Assembly: GCF_015319165.1 (NCBI RefSeq) | Contig: NZ_JADIVZ010000003.1 | Coordinates: 1 to 64,000, forward strand | DNA length: 64,000 nucleotides | Origin: Nocardioides acrostichi | GTDB lineage: Bacteria; Actinomycetota; Actinomycetes; Propionibacteriales; Nocardioidaceae | Direction: 5' to 3' | Shown here: one piece after another, positions 8,668 through 16,503 of the stretch | Position numbering within the stretch: position 1 is the stretch's first letter | Layout of the letters: the number at the start of each line of letters is the position of its first letter | The notes under the pieces: generated by a model | The model's input: the letters and a program-made list of their open reading frames with translations, nothing else | What the model was told of the DNA's origin: nothing | The model's database searches: none | Program-made: the position numbers and the translations under genes

Positions 8668-9462
8668 GTGTCTCGGGTCCTTAGGCTGACGGAACGTCAG
8701 TTCGACGTACTCAAGTGGATCGGGGCCAGGTGCCCGCCGCGCGACTGGCCCGACGAGACGCACAAGCACACAGCCCGGGCCCTGGCCAGCCGTGGCCTGG
8801 CGCACGTTGGCCGGAAGAACAAGGTCTGGACGGCCGAGATCACCGAGGCAGGGGAGTACTACCTGGCTCACGGTCAGCCCATGCCTCGCCCCGACGCTGA
8901 GATGGACGCAGCATCCGACGACGACCCAGCGCGGCCACGAGGACGCGGGCGTCCGCCCGCTGCGCCGCCGACTCCTGACGCGACGGCCCGCCAAATGCGT
9001 CGAGTCCCGGCCACCAAGAAGCCGCCTGCCGTCAAGCAAACGAAGCGCGAGATCAAGGAGACCTACATGCGCTACAAGGTCGTCGTCACCAGGGTGCAGG
9101 TCGCCGAGCGGTTCATCCGTGCCACCAGCGAGGAAGTTGCTGCCGAGAAGGTGCAGGCTGAGTTCGACCGTCCCTACGGCTACTTCGGATCGTGGAAGAC
9201 GACCATGTCGGAGATCGATGTCGTCGAGGCCGAGCAGACGACCGTGATTGGGCCGACGCATCTCTCAGCGGATGGCCCGATGCTCCTCAGCCTCAAGGAT
9301 GCCGCCAAGTCGCTCGGGATCAGCTACTCGACGCTATACCAGATGACCGTCCAGGGCGACATCGAGTGGGTCGCCATCGGGAACTGCAAGTACGTCTCCC
9401 GCGAGATCCTCCTGGAGTTCATCAAGGCCAACACCCACCGGGGGTACTACAACGCACGGTGA
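8668..9462 (+). CDS. DNA-binding protein with N-terminal winged helix and C-terminal excisionase-type HTH
   Basis: An upstream extension of this frame overlaps the opposite-strand gene and has no coding character, so GTG 8668 is taken as the start. The N-terminus (RLTERQFDVLKWI, RALASRGLAHV, AEITEAGEYYL) reads as a MarR/PadR-like winged helix. A Pro/Arg-rich linker follows (about residues 75-130). The C-terminus (LSLKDAAKSLGISYSTLYQ to REILLEFIKANTH) is a MerR/Xis-type HTH of the HTH_17 kind. It is transcribed toward the ABC-3C operon, so it could regulate it or act as an excision factor. No integrase gene is seen in the window. Confidence 0.6.
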   Translation: MSRVLRLTERQFDVLKWIGARCPPRDWPDETHKHTARALASRGLAHVGRKNKVWTAEITEAGEYYLAHGQPMPRPDAEMDAASDDDPARPRGRGRPPAAPPTPDATARQMRRVPATKKPPAVKQTKREIKETYMRYKVVVTRVQVAERFIRATSEEVAAEKVQAEFDRPYGYFGSWKTTMSEIDVVEAEQTTVIGPTHLSADGPMLLSLKDAAKSLGISYSTLYQMTVQGDIEWVAIGNCKYVSREILLEFIKANTHRGYYNAR

Positions 9463-9582
9463 CCTGGACGGGTGATTCATCACCGGTGCCGCCAGGATGC
9501 GTTGTACGCAACATCCCGCCGGATGGCGCCGATGCCCCATAGAGTTCTGACAGGACGCGCGGACGAAACGGGGGTGATTGAG

Positions 9583-10677
9583 ATGACGACGTCGACGCAG
9601 GATGTCCTGATCTCGGACATGCCCATTCCCTCGGTGGGCCCTCAGCCCACACACACGGGGCCTCCAGTGCCCCCAGCTCAACGAATCTTCTTCTACTCCA
9701 GCGGCGACTGGGAGGAGTTCATCAAAGAGTGGGCCCTGGGGCTTCACGAGTCGTACACCCAGGTTAAGCGGCTGGGCGGCTCGGGTGATCAGGGCATCGA
9801 CGTGGCCGGGTTCAAGTCAGACGCCGGACTGGAGGGACCGTGGGATTGCTTCCAGGGGAAGCACTATGCGGGCCCGATCGCCCCATCAGATGCCTGGCCC
9901 GAGATCCTCAAGATGTTTGTCCACGTGGACGCAGGCGACTACGTGCTTCCCGACTCGTACCGCTTCCTCGCGCCTCAGGGGTGTGGCACGAGCCTAAATA
10001 GATTGCTCAGTAAGCCAACGAAGCTTCGCGTGAAGTTCCTTGAGGCGATCGCCGACGGCACGAGCCTGACGAGCGGCATGGATGCGGCTCTGTTGAGTCG
10101 AGTGCGGAAGCTGGCTGAAGAGTCTGACTTCTCGATGTTCAAGTCCGTCGAGTTGCACGAGGCGCTAGCCGTGCACCAGACAACAGCGTACTACGTGGCG
10201 CGCTTTGGTGGCGCCCACTTGCCTGCTCCTTCGGCGTTCTCCGAACCCCCGAAAGAGCTGGGTGATCACGAGGTCAACTACGTCTCGGAGCTTCGAAAAG
10301 TCTATGCCGAGTCATGTTCAGACGATTTGACTGATGCGGCCACCTTCGGCTCGCATCCGCGTTTTGGGGACCATTTCAAGCGCCAGAGATACTCGTTCTA
10401 TGCCGCCGAGTCTTTGCGGATGGACGCTCGTGACGCGGTGCCGGAGGGCACGTTCGAGCGTCTCCAGGACGACGTCCACGACGGAGTGATCGAAACCTCG
10501 TCCGCGGAGCACGGGTCGGGGATGAAGCGTCTGACGGCGGTCCTGGAGCACTCGACGCTCGTGGATCTCACCTCCCATCCGCTGGTGTCTTGGGCCGGTC
10601 CGCAGGCGCGCAAAGGGATCTGTCATCAGCTTGCCAACGACGAGCGCCTTACTTGGACGCCAGGTGAGCAGTCGTGA
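9583..10677 (+). CDS. ABC-three-component system effector: QxK endonuclease domain plus ABC-3C C-terminal domain
   Basis: The N-terminal 100 residues look like a restriction-endonuclease fold: YTQVKRLGGSGDQGIDVAGF supplies Asp73, and WDCFQGKHY supplies the Q91-x-K93 variant of the active site. The C-terminal 280 residues match the adaptor domain of ABC-3C effectors (ELGDHEVNYVSELRKVY, FKRQRYSFYAAESLR). In the published ABC-3C classification such effectors operate with a middle component and an SMC/Rad50-like ATPase, and both follow here in that order. ATG 9583 is supported by an upstream G-rich ribosome site. The stop overlaps the next GTG by 4 nt. The system call is strong; the phage-defence role is the family expectation and is not shown here. 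Confidence 0.78.
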   Translation: MTTSTQDVLISDMPIPSVGPQPTHTGPPVPPAQRIFFYSSGDWEEFIKEWALGLHESYTQVKRLGGSGDQGIDVAGFKSDAGLEGPWDCFQGKHYAGPIAPSDAWPEILKMFVHVDAGDYVLPDSYRFLAPQGCGTSLNRLLSKPTKLRVKFLEAIADGTSLTSGMDAALLSRVRKLAEESDFSMFKSVELHEALAVHQTTAYYVARFGGAHLPAPSAFSEPPKELGDHEVNYVSELRKVYAESCSDDLTDAATFGSHPRFGDHFKRQRYSFYAAESLRMDARDAVPEGTFERLQDDVHDGVIETSSAEHGSGMKRLTAVLEHSTLVDLTSHPLVSWAGPQARKGICHQLANDERLTWTPGEQS

Positions 10678-11144
10678 AGCCACTAAACAGTCCTGTCGAG
10701 GTGGGTCTTCGAGTGCTGATGCTGCTGAAGGAGGCGTTCCCTCAGCGACTCGACCTCAACCAGCTGGTCCTCCTGGATCATTCGCTACTTCACAGCGCCG
10801 ATCTCGGTGGGCCTGAGAGCCTTCACCCTGCGGTGCCGATCCGAGCCGGCGAGTTGGGCATCAAGCGTGAGGCGATTGAGGCCGGCCTCGAAGTCATGGT
10901 TCGTGCTCAACTCGCACACGCTGGCGTCGGAGACGGAGGAATCGAGTTCTGGGCGGGCGAGTCTGCGGATGGGTTCACTGCGCTGCTTGTGACGGACTAC
11001 GCCCACGACCTGCACACGCGAGCGTCCTGGGTCGTGAATCACTTCGGCGACCTCGACCAAGGCGCGCTCCGCACTGCGCTGTCGTCCGTGGCGATGCATT
11101 GGTCCGAGGAGTTCGCGCACACCGCCGACGAGGAGCTGAACTAG
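10674..11144 (+). CDS. ABC-three-component system middle component
   Basis: This 156-residue helical protein carries hallmarks of ABC-3C middle component 2: LNSPVEVGLRVLMLLKEAFP, LDLNQLVLLDHSLLHSADLGGPESLHP, RAGELGIKREAIEAGLEVM and RASWVVNHFGDL. The middle component is thought to link the ATPase and the effector. It starts at GTG 10674, overlapping the effector stop, and is followed after 3 nt by the ATPase gene, so all three subunits should be co-translated. No catalytic motif is expected or seen. Confidence 0.82.
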   Translation: MKPLNSPVEVGLRVLMLLKEAFPQRLDLNQLVLLDHSLLHSADLGGPESLHPAVPIRAGELGIKREAIEAGLEVMVRAQLAHAGVGDGGIEFWAGESADGFTALLVTDYAHDLHTRASWVVNHFGDLDQGALRTALSSVAMHWSEEFAHTADEELN

Positions 11145-11147
11145 CCA

Positions 11148-13007
11148 ATGCTCCAGTTGAGACTTCTCCACTTGACCTTTGTCGGCAGCTCTGTCGAGCC
11201 GGCAACCGTCGAGTTTGGTCCGGCAGTGACCCTGGTTCGCGGGCCGTCTGACACTGGCAAGTCCTTCATTGTGGACGCGATCGACTTCATGCTGGGCGCG
11301 AATGCACTGAAGGAGATTCCCGAGCGAGAGGGTTACTCGACAGTGCTCCTCGGGATTCAGCTGCCGAATGCGAGCACCGTCACCCTGAGCCGGTCCGTTG
11401 ACGGCGGCAACTTCGGGGTGTTCTACGACGACGTCCGCAGCGGACCTTTGGGTGTTCCCGATGACACGTTGGCGGCGAAGCACAACCCCGCATCCCTTGC
11501 GAACCTCTCCAGATACTTGCTGGATGCGGTTGGGCTCGACGGCCGCAAGGTCCGCAGAAACGCACGTAACGAAACCGACAGCCTGAGCTTCAGGAACGTC
11601 GCGCACCTTTGTGTCGTAGACGAGACGCAGATGCAGGCCGAAGTGTCTCCGCCGCTCACAGGGAACTACGTCACCAAGACCAAGGAGATGTCTGTCCTGA
11701 AGGTCTTCCTTCAGAACGAGGATGATTCCGGTCTCGTCGCAGTCGAGTCCAAGTCCGACTTGGCGAAGCTCAGCAGCGCCAAGGTCGACGTCGTAGACAG
11801 GCTGCTCCAGGAGATCGAGGCCCAACTTTCCGACACTCCCGAGGCATCGGAACTCCGAGATCAACTGGCTCGACTCAACGCAACGATCGACCAGCAGAGC
11901 GGCTCGATCAGTCAGCTGGTGGATCGTCGTTCGAGCATCACGAAGGGCCTGGGTGACGAGCAGCGGCGTTTCGCGGCTTACGAGTCCGAGTGGGGTGACA
12001 CCACTGCGCTCAAGAACCGATTCAAGATTCTCGATCAGCGGTACTCGTCTGATCTCGCACGCTTAGCCACTGTGCGTGAGGCGGGCACGCTTCTCGGCTA
12101 CTTCACGGCCGGAACTTGCGCGTTCTGTGGTGCAGAGCCCGCCGATCAGCACAAGAACACCGAGTGCGAAGGCGACACCACGAGCTTCGGGGCTGCAGTC
12201 GATGAGCAGGCTAGCCGCACACGAGCGCTCGCCGAGGACCTGCGTGCGACCATCGAGGACGTCGATGGCCGTCGACAGGAACTCCGACGACTGGCCGGTC
12301 AATCGCAATCGACCCGGCAACAACTCGAGTCGGACTTGGCGCAACTAGAGGAAGCGCTTGCGTCGGACCACGGAGAGCTCAAGGAGTTGGTCAGTAAGCG
12401 CACCTCGATCGAGCGCTCGTTGAGCCTCTACGACCAAGTCGAGTCGCTGGAGAAGATGAAGCGCATCGTCGTCGATGAATCGACGGCCGAGACTGCTGCT
12501 GTTGCCGCCACGGTGAGCCTTCGCGCACAGCGTGAGTTCTCGGTTGAACTCTCAGAGCGGCTGGCGGCATGGGGATACCCAGACGCCGACCATGTTAGAT
12601 ACGACGCCCTCTCCCAGGACGTGGTGGCGGGTGACCAGCTACGGGCAGCCCACGGCAAGGGCGTGCGTGCGATCTTGCACGCAGCCTTCAGTCTCAGCCT
12701 CGCGAAGTATTGCTCGGATCGCGAGATCCCCCATCCCGGCTTCGTCGTCCTGGATACACCGGTTCTCACCTACAGACCGCCCGACCAAGACCCGTTGGCC
12801 GACGGGGAGCCGCCACGCCATGTGGTGGACGGGTTCTACCGCGACATCCAACGGAATGCCACGGGCCAGGTCATCGTCATGGAGAACACTGACCCGACGG
12901 AGCCTCTTGATGAGCAGACGGTAGATGTTGTCTTCACTGCTCGGGAGTATGGGCGCTACGGCTTCTTCCCTGTGCGCCCAAATGGCGATTCGGATGGATC
13001 TGCCTAA
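11148..13007 (+). CDS. ABC-three-component system ATPase (Rad50/SMC-like)
   Basis: The 619-residue protein has Walker A GPSDTGKSF at residues 32-40 and a late Walker B-like strand FVVLDTPVLTY near residue 530. Between them lie long heptad-rich stretches (about 190-310 and 350-450) flanking a possible zinc-hook-like CAFC near residue 324. This is the arrangement of Rad50/SMC-type ATPases. The ATP-driven coiled coil probably senses DNA structure and gates the nuclease effector encoded two genes upstream. Its TAA stop overlaps the stop of the convergent HTH gene. The ATPase identity is strong. Zinc binding is only suggested by the Cys pair and the nearby DQHKNTEC. Confidence 0.83.
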   Translation: MLQLRLLHLTFVGSSVEPATVEFGPAVTLVRGPSDTGKSFIVDAIDFMLGANALKEIPEREGYSTVLLGIQLPNASTVTLSRSVDGGNFGVFYDDVRSGPLGVPDDTLAAKHNPASLANLSRYLLDAVGLDGRKVRRNARNETDSLSFRNVAHLCVVDETQMQAEVSPPLTGNYVTKTKEMSVLKVFLQNEDDSGLVAVESKSDLAKLSSAKVDVVDRLLQEIEAQLSDTPEASELRDQLARLNATIDQQSGSISQLVDRRSSITKGLGDEQRRFAAYESEWGDTTALKNRFKILDQRYSSDLARLATVREAGTLLGYFTAGTCAFCGAEPADQHKNTECEGDTTSFGAAVDEQASRTRALAEDLRATIEDVDGRRQELRRLAGQSQSTRQQLESDLAQLEEALASDHGELKELVSKRTSIERSLSLYDQVESLEKMKRIVVDESTAETAAVAATVSLRAQREFSVELSERLAAWGYPDADHVRYDALSQDVVAGDQLRAAHGKGVRAILHAAFSLSLAKYCSDREIPHPGFVVLDTPVLTYRPPDQDPLADGEPPRHVVDGFYRDIQRNATGQVIVMENTDPTEPLDEQTVDVVFTAREYGRYGFFPVRPNGDSDGSA

Positions 13008-13276
13008 TTGCTGGATGTGCATCTGTTGGCACGGGTGATGATCGCGCGCACCGTCTCCACGTGGATTCCGTAGGCCCGCGCGAGCTCCTTCTTGAACGCG
13101 CCATCGCGGTGTCGCTGGACGAGCTCGGCCTGCAGACTGTCCGACAGGCGGACTTGGCGCTGCTTGCTCGGAGAGGGCACGCTTCCGGTAGATGCGCGGC
13201 TGACCTGGGATTTCTTGCCGTCGAGCATCCGCTGCAGGGCGACGGAGGGGTTCGATAGTTGTCCTGTTAGGTCCAC
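13004..13276 (-). CDS. small resolvase-type helix-turn-helix protein
   Basis: The 90-residue protein ends in a Hin/resolvase-like HTH: RLSDSLQAELVQRHRDGAFKKELARAYGIHVETVRAI. No serine-recombinase catalytic domain is present, so it is either a stand-alone HTH protein or the tail of a lost recombinase. It converges on the ABC-3C ATPase with a 4-nt overlap of the two stop regions. The basic N-terminus (KKSQVSRAS) is low complexity. It lies at the right part of the island, where recombination functions are common. Function unknown. Confidence 0.5.
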   Translation of the reverse strand: MDLTGQLSNPSVALQRMLDGKKSQVSRASTGSVPSPSKQRQVRLSDSLQAELVQRHRDGAFKKELARAYGIHVETVRAIITRANRCTSSN

Positions 13277-13552
13277 CGGTGGGAATCGGCCCGTAGCCAG
13301 CAGAAACGCAGGCTGCGGGCCTTGTTCGTTCTTGGGTCGAAGTGGCCCGGATGCAGTGGGGGTGCAGTTCGCTGGTGTTAACTGGCGTGCGCAAGCGCTC
13401 GTCTTGCCCCGTCTGCGAAGTGGTGAGGGTGTGACCGCCTACGCAGCGGCAGTTGGACGTCGGCACGCGGCACCTCAGGGTCTGCGGCCGAGCCGGATGG
13501 TGGTAGGACGATCATCGTCAGATCTTTCCGAACCGAGGTGGTTCGCCTACGT

Positions 13553-13687
13553 GTGCATGGACAGAGGGGCTCTGTCCTGACCGTCCCTGCTCCAGGCGTC
13601 CGAACCCGCCTGATCGTCTCAACCGATGAGTTCGACCCCACCGGGTTGAGTGCTGTCTGGGTGGACCTCGTCGCCGTCGAATACTGA
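13553..13687 (+). pseudogene. possible MazF/PemK-like toxin N-terminal fragment
   Basis: A 44-codon frame starting at GTG reads RGSVLTVPAPGVRTRLIVS then TDEFDPTGLSAVWV, reminiscent of the first two strands of MazF-type toxins (a PxPGxRP...VVS-like core). It stops before the rest of the domain and has no convincing ribosome site, so it is most likely a remnant. The preceding 276 bases, from the HTH gene to this fragment, show no gene I can support. The similarity is short and could be chance. Confidence 0.25.
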
Positions 13688-13787
13688 TGTCATCGGGTCG
13701 CCGGACGCAAGTACGTGCCTCGGAAAGCGTGTCACGCGGCTGCCCCGACCGGATGTCTGCCGCGATGGGCGCTGATCTGGGAGACTC

Positions 13788-14099
13788 GTGGTCGTGGACA
13801 CCACGCTTACTCTCGATCACGGCGCGATCATGCGCGCCTGCGAGCGGCATGGCGTGGCGCGGCTTCGGGCGTTCGGGTCCGTGGTCACGGGTGGGTTCGA
13901 TCCAGTTCGAAGCGATGTCGACTTCCTTGTCGACTTTCTCCCCGAGGTCCGCGATCTGCTGGGCAACTACCTTGCGCTCAGGGATGACCTGGAGCGAGTC
14001 ATGGGTCGGAAGGTCGACCTGGTGATGTCGGACGCGGTGGAGAACCCCTACTTCGCGGCCGAGGCTTTCCGATCTGCCGAAGACGTGTATGCAGCCTAG
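13788..14099 (+). CDS. mntA: MNT-domain nucleotidyltransferase antitoxin (MntA-type)
   Basis: The 103-residue protein has the minimal nucleotidyltransferase signature: AFGSVVTGGFDPVRSDVDFLVDF, with Gly30-Ser31 and Asp43/Asp45, plus MGRKVDLVM later. In MntA-HepT pairs the MNT protein AMPylates the HEPN toxin and silences it. The toxin gene follows with an 11-nt overlap, and the gene order is the usual one. The start is GTG/ATG-like at 13788; a slightly later start would not affect the domain. It lies near the end of the island, consistent with a mobile stabilising or defence module. Confidence 0.8.
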   Translation: MVVDTTLTLDHGAIMRACERHGVARLRAFGSVVTGGFDPVRSDVDFLVDFLPEVRDLLGNYLALRDDLERVMGRKVDLVMSDAVENPYFAAEAFRSAEDVYAA

Positions 14100-14448
14100 G
14101 TCCGCCGGGCTGTTGTGGGATCTGGCGACGGCCGGAAAGCGGATCCAGGGTTTCATCGCGGGCAAGACCTGGGGTGACTACGACAGTGACCTGCTCCTGC
14201 GATCTGGTGTGGAGCGGCAGCTCGAGATCGCTGGTGAGGCCATGAGTGTGCTGCGCAACCTCGACCCTGAGACGACGGAGCGCATTCCCAACGTGCACAA
14301 GCTCGTGGGCATGAGGAACATCCTGATCCACGGGTACGCGGAGGTGAACAACCTGACCGTCTGGCGGACCGTGACCGAGGATCTCGACGAGGTTGTCGCG
14401 GCGGCCACGGCGCTGTTGGTCGAAGCAGGCCCGCCAGCCATTAGCTGA
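14089..14448 (+). CDS. hepT: HEPN-domain RNase toxin (HepT-type, DUF86)
   Basis: The 119-residue all-helical protein carries the HEPN Rx4HxY motif as RNILIHGY (Arg76, His81, Tyr83), preceded by the family blocks RSGVERQLEIAGEA and IPNVHKLVGMRN. HepT toxins cleave RNA or tRNA when not modified by MntA, which is encoded just upstream and overlaps by 11 nt. The full catalytic motif suggests an active toxin. The downstream stretch to the MerR gene (about 370 nt) holds only the tRNA-like remnant described separately. Confidence 0.85.
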   Translation: MQPRSAGLLWDLATAGKRIQGFIAGKTWGDYDSDLLLRSGVERQLEIAGEAMSVLRNLDPETTERIPNVHKLVGMRNILIHGYAEVNNLTVWRTVTEDLDEVVAAATALLVEAGPPAIS

Positions 14449-14636
14449 CGAAAGTCGGCACAAACTCGGCACTTCAGCCGCGCCGAGACATTCCGACGGC
14501 ACCGCGGTCGCCACGACATGCGCAGTACTCTTCAAACGCGACAACCCAACCCTGCTTGGAGGTTGACGCCAGATCGACCGAGTTTGAGGGAGATTCTCCG
14601 AAGAACGTGGGAGTGCCTGAGCGCCCCTGCTGGGAA

Positions 14637-14669
14637 GAGAAGGTCCGGGGTTCGAATCCCCTCAGCTCC
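14637..14669 (+). other. tRNA 3'-half remnant, likely integration attachment site
   Basis: GGGGTTCGAATCCCC (14647-14661) is a canonical T-arm, followed by CTCAGCTCC, which looks like a 3' acceptor strand. No matching 5' acceptor strand (GGAGCTG), D-arm or anticodon arm can be assembled upstream, and the fifth T-stem pair is C-U. This is the 33-nt kind of tRNA tail duplicated when an element integrates into a tRNA gene. It coincides with the right edge of the defence island and with a change in base composition. The tRNA isotype cannot be named. Confidence 0.55.
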
Positions 14670-14822
14670 GGTGAGTTCCGGACGGTCGGCTTGGCGAAGG
14701 GCGAGGGAGAGGACACCTCGTTCATCCCGCCGCTGGAGATCGGGATGCCGATCGCGCACGCCGCCCAGCGGATCGTCGATTCCGACCGTTCGGCAGCAGC
14801 ATCCGCCGTCGACGAGAACCCA

Positions 14823-15636
14823 TCACCTCCTGCTGATGCGGAAGATCGGCCAGCCGATCTCGGTACGCCACGTTGTCTCGGCGTCGTTGTCGCGGGGGCC
14901 GACGAGGTACGTCTCGTGGACGGGGCCCGCGACGACCAGGGCGTGGTCGACGACCCACTGCCCGAGGCGTCCGTAGGTCTCGGTGATGTCGTCGTGGCTG
15001 CCGGAGTGTACGGCGACCGCGAGTTCGATTTCCGGTAGGGAGACCGTCTCGACCCGGCCGGTAGTGACGATCTCCTGGACCGGGTAGAAGACCATGACCT
15101 CACCGCTGCCCTCGGTGAACAGCTCGTTGGCATAGCGGCCGGCGGGTGTCCCGAGTCGGTCACCTGGAGCCACGGCCGCGTCCAGGTCTCGCATCGCGGC
15201 GTCGTACCAGGCGTTGACGTCGTCACGGCGAACCGTTCCGCTGACGGCTGCCACGGTGCGCTCTGGCACGAGCCGCAGCTCGATCGCCAGTGCCTCGGCG
15301 TCGGGGCGCAGGAGCCGCTGGAGCGCGACGACCGCGGCGCGAGTGCGGTCGAGCTCGCCTTCGAGCCTGCTCAGGTGCCCCGCCACGAGATCGGCACGGC
15401 GATCAGCGTCGTCGGTGGAGAGGATCGCCTTGATCTCGGGCAAACGGAAGGTTGAGCTGGCGCAGCCGGTGGATGACCTGAGCCGGTGGTATCTGATCCG
15501 GTGAATAGTGGCGATAGCCGGTGAAGGGGTCGACGCTGGCAGGTTGGAGTACTCCGGTCTCGTGGTAATGCCGCAGCGTGCGGATGCTCAGATGCGTCAG
15601 GGCGGCGAACTCCCCGATCGTCAGTCCGGAACTCAT
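14823..15636 (-). pseudogene. MerR-family regulator with GyrI-like effector domain, broken by a frameshift
   Basis: The N-terminal part from ATG 15636 reads MSSGLTIGEFAALTHLSIRT, HYHETGVLQPASVDPFTGYR and HRLRQLNLP, a standard MerR DNA-binding domain. The frame then leaves the family and the continuation LPEIKAILSTDDADRRADL is found one frame over. One extra T near 15446 in the CTTCCGTTTGCC context explains the shift. The rest (coiled linker, then AVVALQRLL to TEIGWPIFRISRR) is an effector-binding GyrI-like domain. If the base is real the gene is inactive; a sequencing error in a short T run is equally possible. Its operator-like sites and the divergent target gene are intact. Confidence 0.72.
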
Positions 15637-15654
15637 CCAGAGACGATGCACTCT

Positions 15655-15722
15655 CTCCCAGGGGGAGGGTCAAGCGACCTCGACATGCCCGCCCTCGACT
15701 TGACCCTCCCGCTACGTGAGGG
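15655..15722. promoter_or_regulatory. two divergent MerR-type promoter/operator sites
   Basis: Each strand carries TTGACCCTCCC as a -35 region with a dyad in the spacer, the layout MerR activators use to untwist long spacers. On the minus strand the dyad CTCCC-N3-GGGAG (15655-15667) precedes the MerR gene. On the plus strand TTGACC at 15700 is followed by CCCTC-N9-GAGGG (15704-15722), which precedes the SnoaL-like gene. Both divergent genes are therefore probably controlled by this regulator. Confidence 0.6.
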
Positions 15723-15737
15723 CCGAACCTCGCAGGC

Positions 15738-16109
15738 ATGACCACCATCGACTGGAACAACACGACCCCGATCGACCCCGCCGACCTGCCCGCGGTGATC
15801 ACGAGGCACATCGCCGCCCATCACGCCCACGACATCGATGCGGAGATGGCCTGCTTCGGGCAGGGGGCGACCGTCACCGACGACGGCCAGACATATACCG
15901 GAACCGCCGAGATCCGTGCCTGGCTGGGACGCGCGACCAGCGAGTACTCCTACACGATCGAGGTCGCCGGCGCCTCGAGGGCCGACGTGCTGCACTACGA
16001 CGTCGTCCAGCGTCTTGAGGGCGACTTTCCTGGCGGCACGGTTGATCTGCACTACCGGTTCACGCTCGCCGACGGCTCCACTGTCGTGGACCTCCAGATC
16101 GGTGTCTGA
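15738..16109 (+). CDS. SnoaL-like (NTF2-fold) polyketide cyclase-family protein
   Basis: The 123-residue protein has the cone-shaped NTF2/SnoaL pattern: an N-terminal helix (VITRHIAAHHAHDIDAEMACF), then ATVTDDGQTYTGTAEIRAWL, and alternating strands ending LHYRFTLADGSTVVDLQIGV. SnoaL-like proteins bind small hydrophobic molecules or act as isomerases/hydrolases; the substrate cannot be told. ATG 15738 lies 15 nt after the MerR-type operator, so it is the likely regulated target of the divergent MerR gene. About 100 nt without a recognisable gene follow. Confidence 0.7.
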   Translation: MTTIDWNNTTPIDPADLPAVITRHIAAHHAHDIDAEMACFGQGATVTDDGQTYTGTAEIRAWLGRATSEYSYTIEVAGASRADVLHYDVVQRLEGDFPGGTVDLHYRFTLADGSTVVDLQIGV

Positions 16110-16211
16110 TGCACGTGATCGACCGGCTCCCTGCGCCCCGGCCGAAAGGCCGGTGCCTCCGGCCGGGACGCTGCGTGCAGGCAGTGGGGCAGCGTTCCTG
16201 GTGCCGCCCAG

Positions 16212-16497
16212 CTACGGGCTGATGCTCACCACCGCACCGGAGGGGGCCCGGTGGTCGCTGAGCATCGTCTCGAGGGTGGTGGCGAAATCGGTCAGGTACT
16301 CAGCCGTCAGGGCCACGGTGCCGTAGAACGTCTCGATTCTCTGCTCGACCAGTCCGGCGTCTTCGCAGCGGTCGCAGAACAGCGGGCCCTTGGGGTGGGT
16401 CCAACGCCCTGGCTCTTTCAGCGTGCCGCTGGTCAGGGTGTGGGCCAGTTCGGTGACCCGGTTGTGGGCGGGTGGGGCGAAGGTCAGGTTCCAGAGA
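16212..16497 (-). pseudogene. C-terminal fragment of an unknown Cys-containing protein
   Basis: Reading the minus strand back from the TAG at 16212 gives about 95 open codons with good coding character: LWNLTFAPPAHNRVTELAHT, WTHPKGPLFCDRCEDAGL, FYGTVALTAEYLTDFATTLE. There is no usable ATG or GTG start, and the 5' side runs into the end of the MarR gene. It is either a remnant truncated by the MarR/oxidoreductase unit or a frameshifted extension. The CxxC pair (CDRC) could bind a metal. I do not recognise the family. Confidence 0.4.
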
Positions 16498-16503
16498 CGA
16501 CGA

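Noticed and set aside
13092-13580. A 162-codon plus-strand gene
   Set aside because: It overlaps the HTH gene antisense and has no family character; only the short MazF-like frame nearby has any.
14609-14669. A complete tRNA gene
   Set aside because: Only a T-arm and a 3' acceptor-like strand can be formed; no matching 5' acceptor, D-arm or anticodon stem was found.
14556-15038. Protein-coding gene reading through the tRNA-like segment
   Set aside because: Its sequence (VRGSNPL-type) is the usual artefact of translating a tRNA T-arm, and it runs antisense to the MerR gene.
15403-15651. Programmed frameshifting in the MerR gene
   Set aside because: No slippery heptamer or downstream stem is visible; mutation or sequencing error is simpler.
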